Positions 61,526 to 64,000 of a DNA stretch of 64,000 bases are shown one piece after another. The position numbers and the translations under genes were made by a program. The stretch is taken from NCBI RefSeq assembly GCF_022870865.1, contig NZ_CP091508.1, positions 1,302,001 to 1,366,000 on the forward strand, written 5' to 3'. This DNA is from Uruburuella testudinis (GTDB taxonomy: Bacteria; Pseudomonadota; Gammaproteobacteria; Burkholderiales; Neisseriaceae). The notes beneath the pieces are model-generated. The model worked only from the letters and a program-made list of their open reading frames with translations, was not told the DNA's origin and made no database searches. Positions within the stretch are counted from its first letter, which is position 1; every line of letters begins with the position of its first letter.

Positions 61526-63904
61526 ATGAGAAAACATCATAATAAAACAGCTGCAACATCATCCGTGTTGATGGTTTGCCCATCGCCGTTCGAGCCGTTG
61601 GGCGTGCCCGTGAAAACTATTGCGGCTGTATTTTCTGCCCGGCATGCATTAATGCTGGCGGCTTTGGCTTGCTGCGGCACGGCGCAGGCGGTCACGGCTG
61701 ATTTGGCGCCGGTGGTGGTCAGCGGCGGCCGGCAGAAACCGCAGCCTGCGGCGGAGCAGAAAACCCGGGCGGCGATTGAGCAGGAAATCATCCGCGACAG
61801 CAGCGATTTAGTGCGCTATTCGCCCGATGTGGGCATCAGCGACAGCGGCCGTCACAACAAGGGATTTGCCATGCGCGGTGTCGAGGCCAACCGGGTGGGC
61901 ATTACCATTGACGGCGTGGCGCTGCCGGACATGGAAGAAAATTCACTTTACGGCCGTTATGGCAACTTTAACAGCGCGCGCCAGAGCATAGACCCGGAAT
62001 TGGTGCGCAATATCGAAATGGTAAAAGGGGCGGATTCATTTCAATCGGGCAGCGGCGCTTTGGGCGGTGTGGTGAATTACCGCACGCTCAATACGCAAGA
62101 TTTGTTGTTGCCCGGGCGCAGCTTCGGCGGCTTGTTGAAAAGCGGCTACGGCAGACGCAACCGCGAGTGGACAAATACTGTCGGCGCCGCCGCACAAAAC
62201 GGGCGGTTTGATATGATGGTGCTGTATTCGCAGCGGCGCGGGCATGAAACTGAAAGCGCGGTAAAAGGCGAAGACACTTACGGCAGCGGGCGCGGCATAC
62301 CCGACCCGGCCAAGCACCGCTATCACAGCTATCTGGCCAAGGCCGGCTTTCAAATCGATGATGCACACCGCGTGGCCGTATCGGTTAACGGCCAGCAGGG
62401 CAGTCGTTATACCCGAGAATATTCTTATGCGCTGTTGAGCAGCCAATGGCGCGATGCCGACGACAAACACCGGCGTTTCAACGGCAATCTGAATTACGAA
62501 TATACGCCCGATTCAAACCACCTGGCGCTGTTGCGGCTGGATGCCGATTATCAGAAAACCGGCCTGGATGCGGTCAATTATAAAGGCTCGCGCCATTGGT
62601 CGAGCGGCGAGCCGGAGTTGGATGAAATATACGACCGCCGCATCGATTCGGCGTATAAGCGCTTATCGTTAAGAGCCGACAGCCAACCGCTGCATTGGGG
62701 CGGCAGGCACACCTTATCGTTCAAAGCTTTTCTCAGCCGCCGCGATTTCGAAACCATTAATAACGATACCCTCATGCTCAGCCGCGGGCCGCATCAAACC
62801 GTTTCGACTATTCAATATCCGATGAAAACCACGCAAACGGGCTTTTCGCTGCTCGACAATATTGCTTGGAACGATGTGTTTTCCAGCCGTATCGGCGTGC
62901 GCTACGACCGTGAAAAAGTGGCGCCGAAAGCTTTGAACGCCGCATGCAGCAGCGCCTGCCTGGCCGAAGGCAAGCCTGCGGGCAATACGTTTGGCAACTG
63001 GAACGGTTTGATCGGCACCGATATACAGCTCAACCGCGTTTGGCGGGCGGGCTACACCCTCAGCAGCGGCCACCGCGTGCCCAGCGCATCGGAAATGTAT
63101 TTCACCTTTACCAACCCCTACGGCTCCTGGAAATCCAATCCAAACCTGAAAGCCGAGCGCAGCATCACCCACACTTTGTCTGTGCAGGGAAAAGGTGCGG
63201 CCGGCGATTTGGATGTTAACCTGTATCAGAGCCGCTACCGCAATTTTTTGGTGGAGCAGGAAAACATTGTGGCCACGCCGAATCCGTATTATGAGCAATG
63301 CTCTTGGTATGGCTGCGCGCAATACGACCAAACGCCCATGCACCAAATGGTGAACTTGGATAAAGCCCGCATCAGCGGTATCGAATTGAAAGGCCGTCTG
63401 AATCTGCACCAAGTGTTGCCGGTGGGCGAGGGCTGGAAACTTTCCGGCGGTTTGGGCTACAGCAAAGGCAAGCTTTCGGGCGAAACCAGCCTGCTGTCGA
63501 TACAGCCTTAAAAGCCATTATCGGCCTGGATTACGAGCAACCCGAAGGCCGCTGGGGCGTGTTTTCACGGCTCACTTATTTGGGCGAGAAAAAACCGGCC
63601 GATGCGAAAGTAACCGAAATCGGCGGCTCACGCGGCAACCTCACGCAAAATGTGGTGACTTATCCCTGGCTCAACGGCTCGGCCACGGTGTTTGATTTAT
63701 ACGGTTTCTACAAGCCGGTGAAAGCGCTGACTTTGCGTGCCGGCGTCTATAACCTGTTTAACCGCAAATACCACACGTGGGACAGCCTGCGCGGCATCAA
63801 TGCCAACAGCAACCACCAATTCGGTCGACCGCCAAGGCAAAGGGCTGGCGCGCTTTTATGCGCCGGGGCGTAATTTTGCATTGGCTTTGGAATATAAATT
63901 TTAA
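61526..63904 (+). pseudogene. hmbR: HmbR-like TonB-dependent haemoglobin receptor with two compensating frameshifts
   Basis: The first frame (61526-63511) codes 661 residues with a plug domain (GFAMRGVEANRVGITIDGVA, ENSLYGRYGNFNSARQSIDP, VKGADSFQSGSGALGGVVNY) typical of HmbR. At about 63506 a base is missing in cagcc-ttaaaa (cctttaaaa expected), giving an early TAA; translation past it continues KAIIGLDYEQPEGRWGVFSR. At 63811 one extra A restores the first frame, and the end ARFYAPGRNFALALEYKF* is reached at 63902-63904. Total 2379 bp, 792 residues, exactly HmbR length. The 100 shifted codons between are wrong in either frame. Real decay or sequencing error cannot be told apart. No poly-G phase-variation tract was found. 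Confidence 0.85.
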
Positions 63905-63949
63905 AACCTTAACCCTTTCAGACGGCCTGACACCCATTGGCAACCAACC

Positions 63950-64000
63950 TAGGGTGTTCTGATCATTCGATTTACGGGTGTATTTTGCCCTGAAAACGCA
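63950..64000 (+). repeat. Family A repeat, left end running off the window
   Basis: TAGGGTGTTCTGATCATTCG then gatttacgggtgtattttgc; the rest lies beyond 64000. Confidence 0.8.

Noticed and set aside
61526..61830. Poly-G phase-variation tract in the haemoglobin receptor gene
   Set aside because: No run of more than five G was seen in the first part of the gene; the frame changes are near the 3' end.

Overview
The window looks like chromosome from a Neisseria species (Betaproteobacteria, Neisseriaceae). The main reason is the very dense Neisseria DNA uptake sequence (DUS), mostly in the AG form AGGCCGTCTGAA. It occurs many tens of times on both strands, usually as inverted pairs that act as transcription terminators. 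Core genes agree with this: ung, anmK, murB, prmB, sucCD, hemE, an HmbR-type haemoglobin receptor and a Neisseria-like TetR regulator beside murB. The ATGCCGTCTGAA form typical of meningococcus and gonococcus is rare here, which points to a commensal or animal-associated species. No rRNA, tRNA or CRISPR array was seen.

Layout. 1-734: 3' end of an NlpD-type LysM/M23 protein. 1.1-10.8 kb: an efflux locus of the YhiI-RbbA-YhhJ type (TetR regulator with its own operator, HlyD adaptor, giant ABC ATPase-permease fusion, second permease, TolC/NodT outer-membrane lipoprotein), with a methyltransferase and an NAD(P)-binding protein inserted. 11-26 kb: an accessory region of secreted hydrolases, oxidoreductases (aldo-keto reductase, quinone oxidoreductase, old yellow enzyme, NAD(P)-binding protein, Ohr), LysR/TetR/ArsR regulators and several decaying genes. 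Its intergenic hairpins carry exact copies of the Haemophilus uptake signal AAGTGCGGT next to Neisseria DUS. 26.9-31 kb: anmK, an RsuA/RluF-type pseudouridine synthase, ung and a DUF2254 membrane protein. 31.4-37 kb: two paralogous Tat-exported dienelactone-hydrolase-like enzymes with duplicated upstream regions, separated by a tannase/feruloyl esterase gene and an IS3-family element. 37.4-45.6 kb: AI-2E-type permease, prmB, a MetE-like methyltransferase, a small secreted protein, a MATE pump overlapping murB, and a TetR regulator. 46.4-53.5 kb: a formate dehydrogenase-N/O type system (alpha, beta, gamma, plus fdhD and fdhE on the other strand); the alpha subunit uses cysteine, not selenocysteine. 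54-64 kb: OprD-type porin, small membrane protein, sucCD, hemE, cardiolipin synthase and an hmbR-like receptor gene with two compensating frameshifts.

The window is also full of small non-coding repeats. Family A (about 165 bp full length, ends GGGTGTCCTGA, flanked by TA) has about sixteen full or partial copies and supplies the stop codon of three genes. Family B has ends ATACCCATTCACAAAA and about nine copies or halves. There is one Correia-like hairpin and a few GTCGGAT palindromes. The most unusual points are the 43-residue DUS-encoded tandem repeats in the linker of the RbbA-like ABC protein, the mixed Neisseria/Haemophilus uptake-signal hairpins, and the TA-flanked family A elements sitting on stop codons. 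Functions come from motifs and recalled family features; no database search was run.
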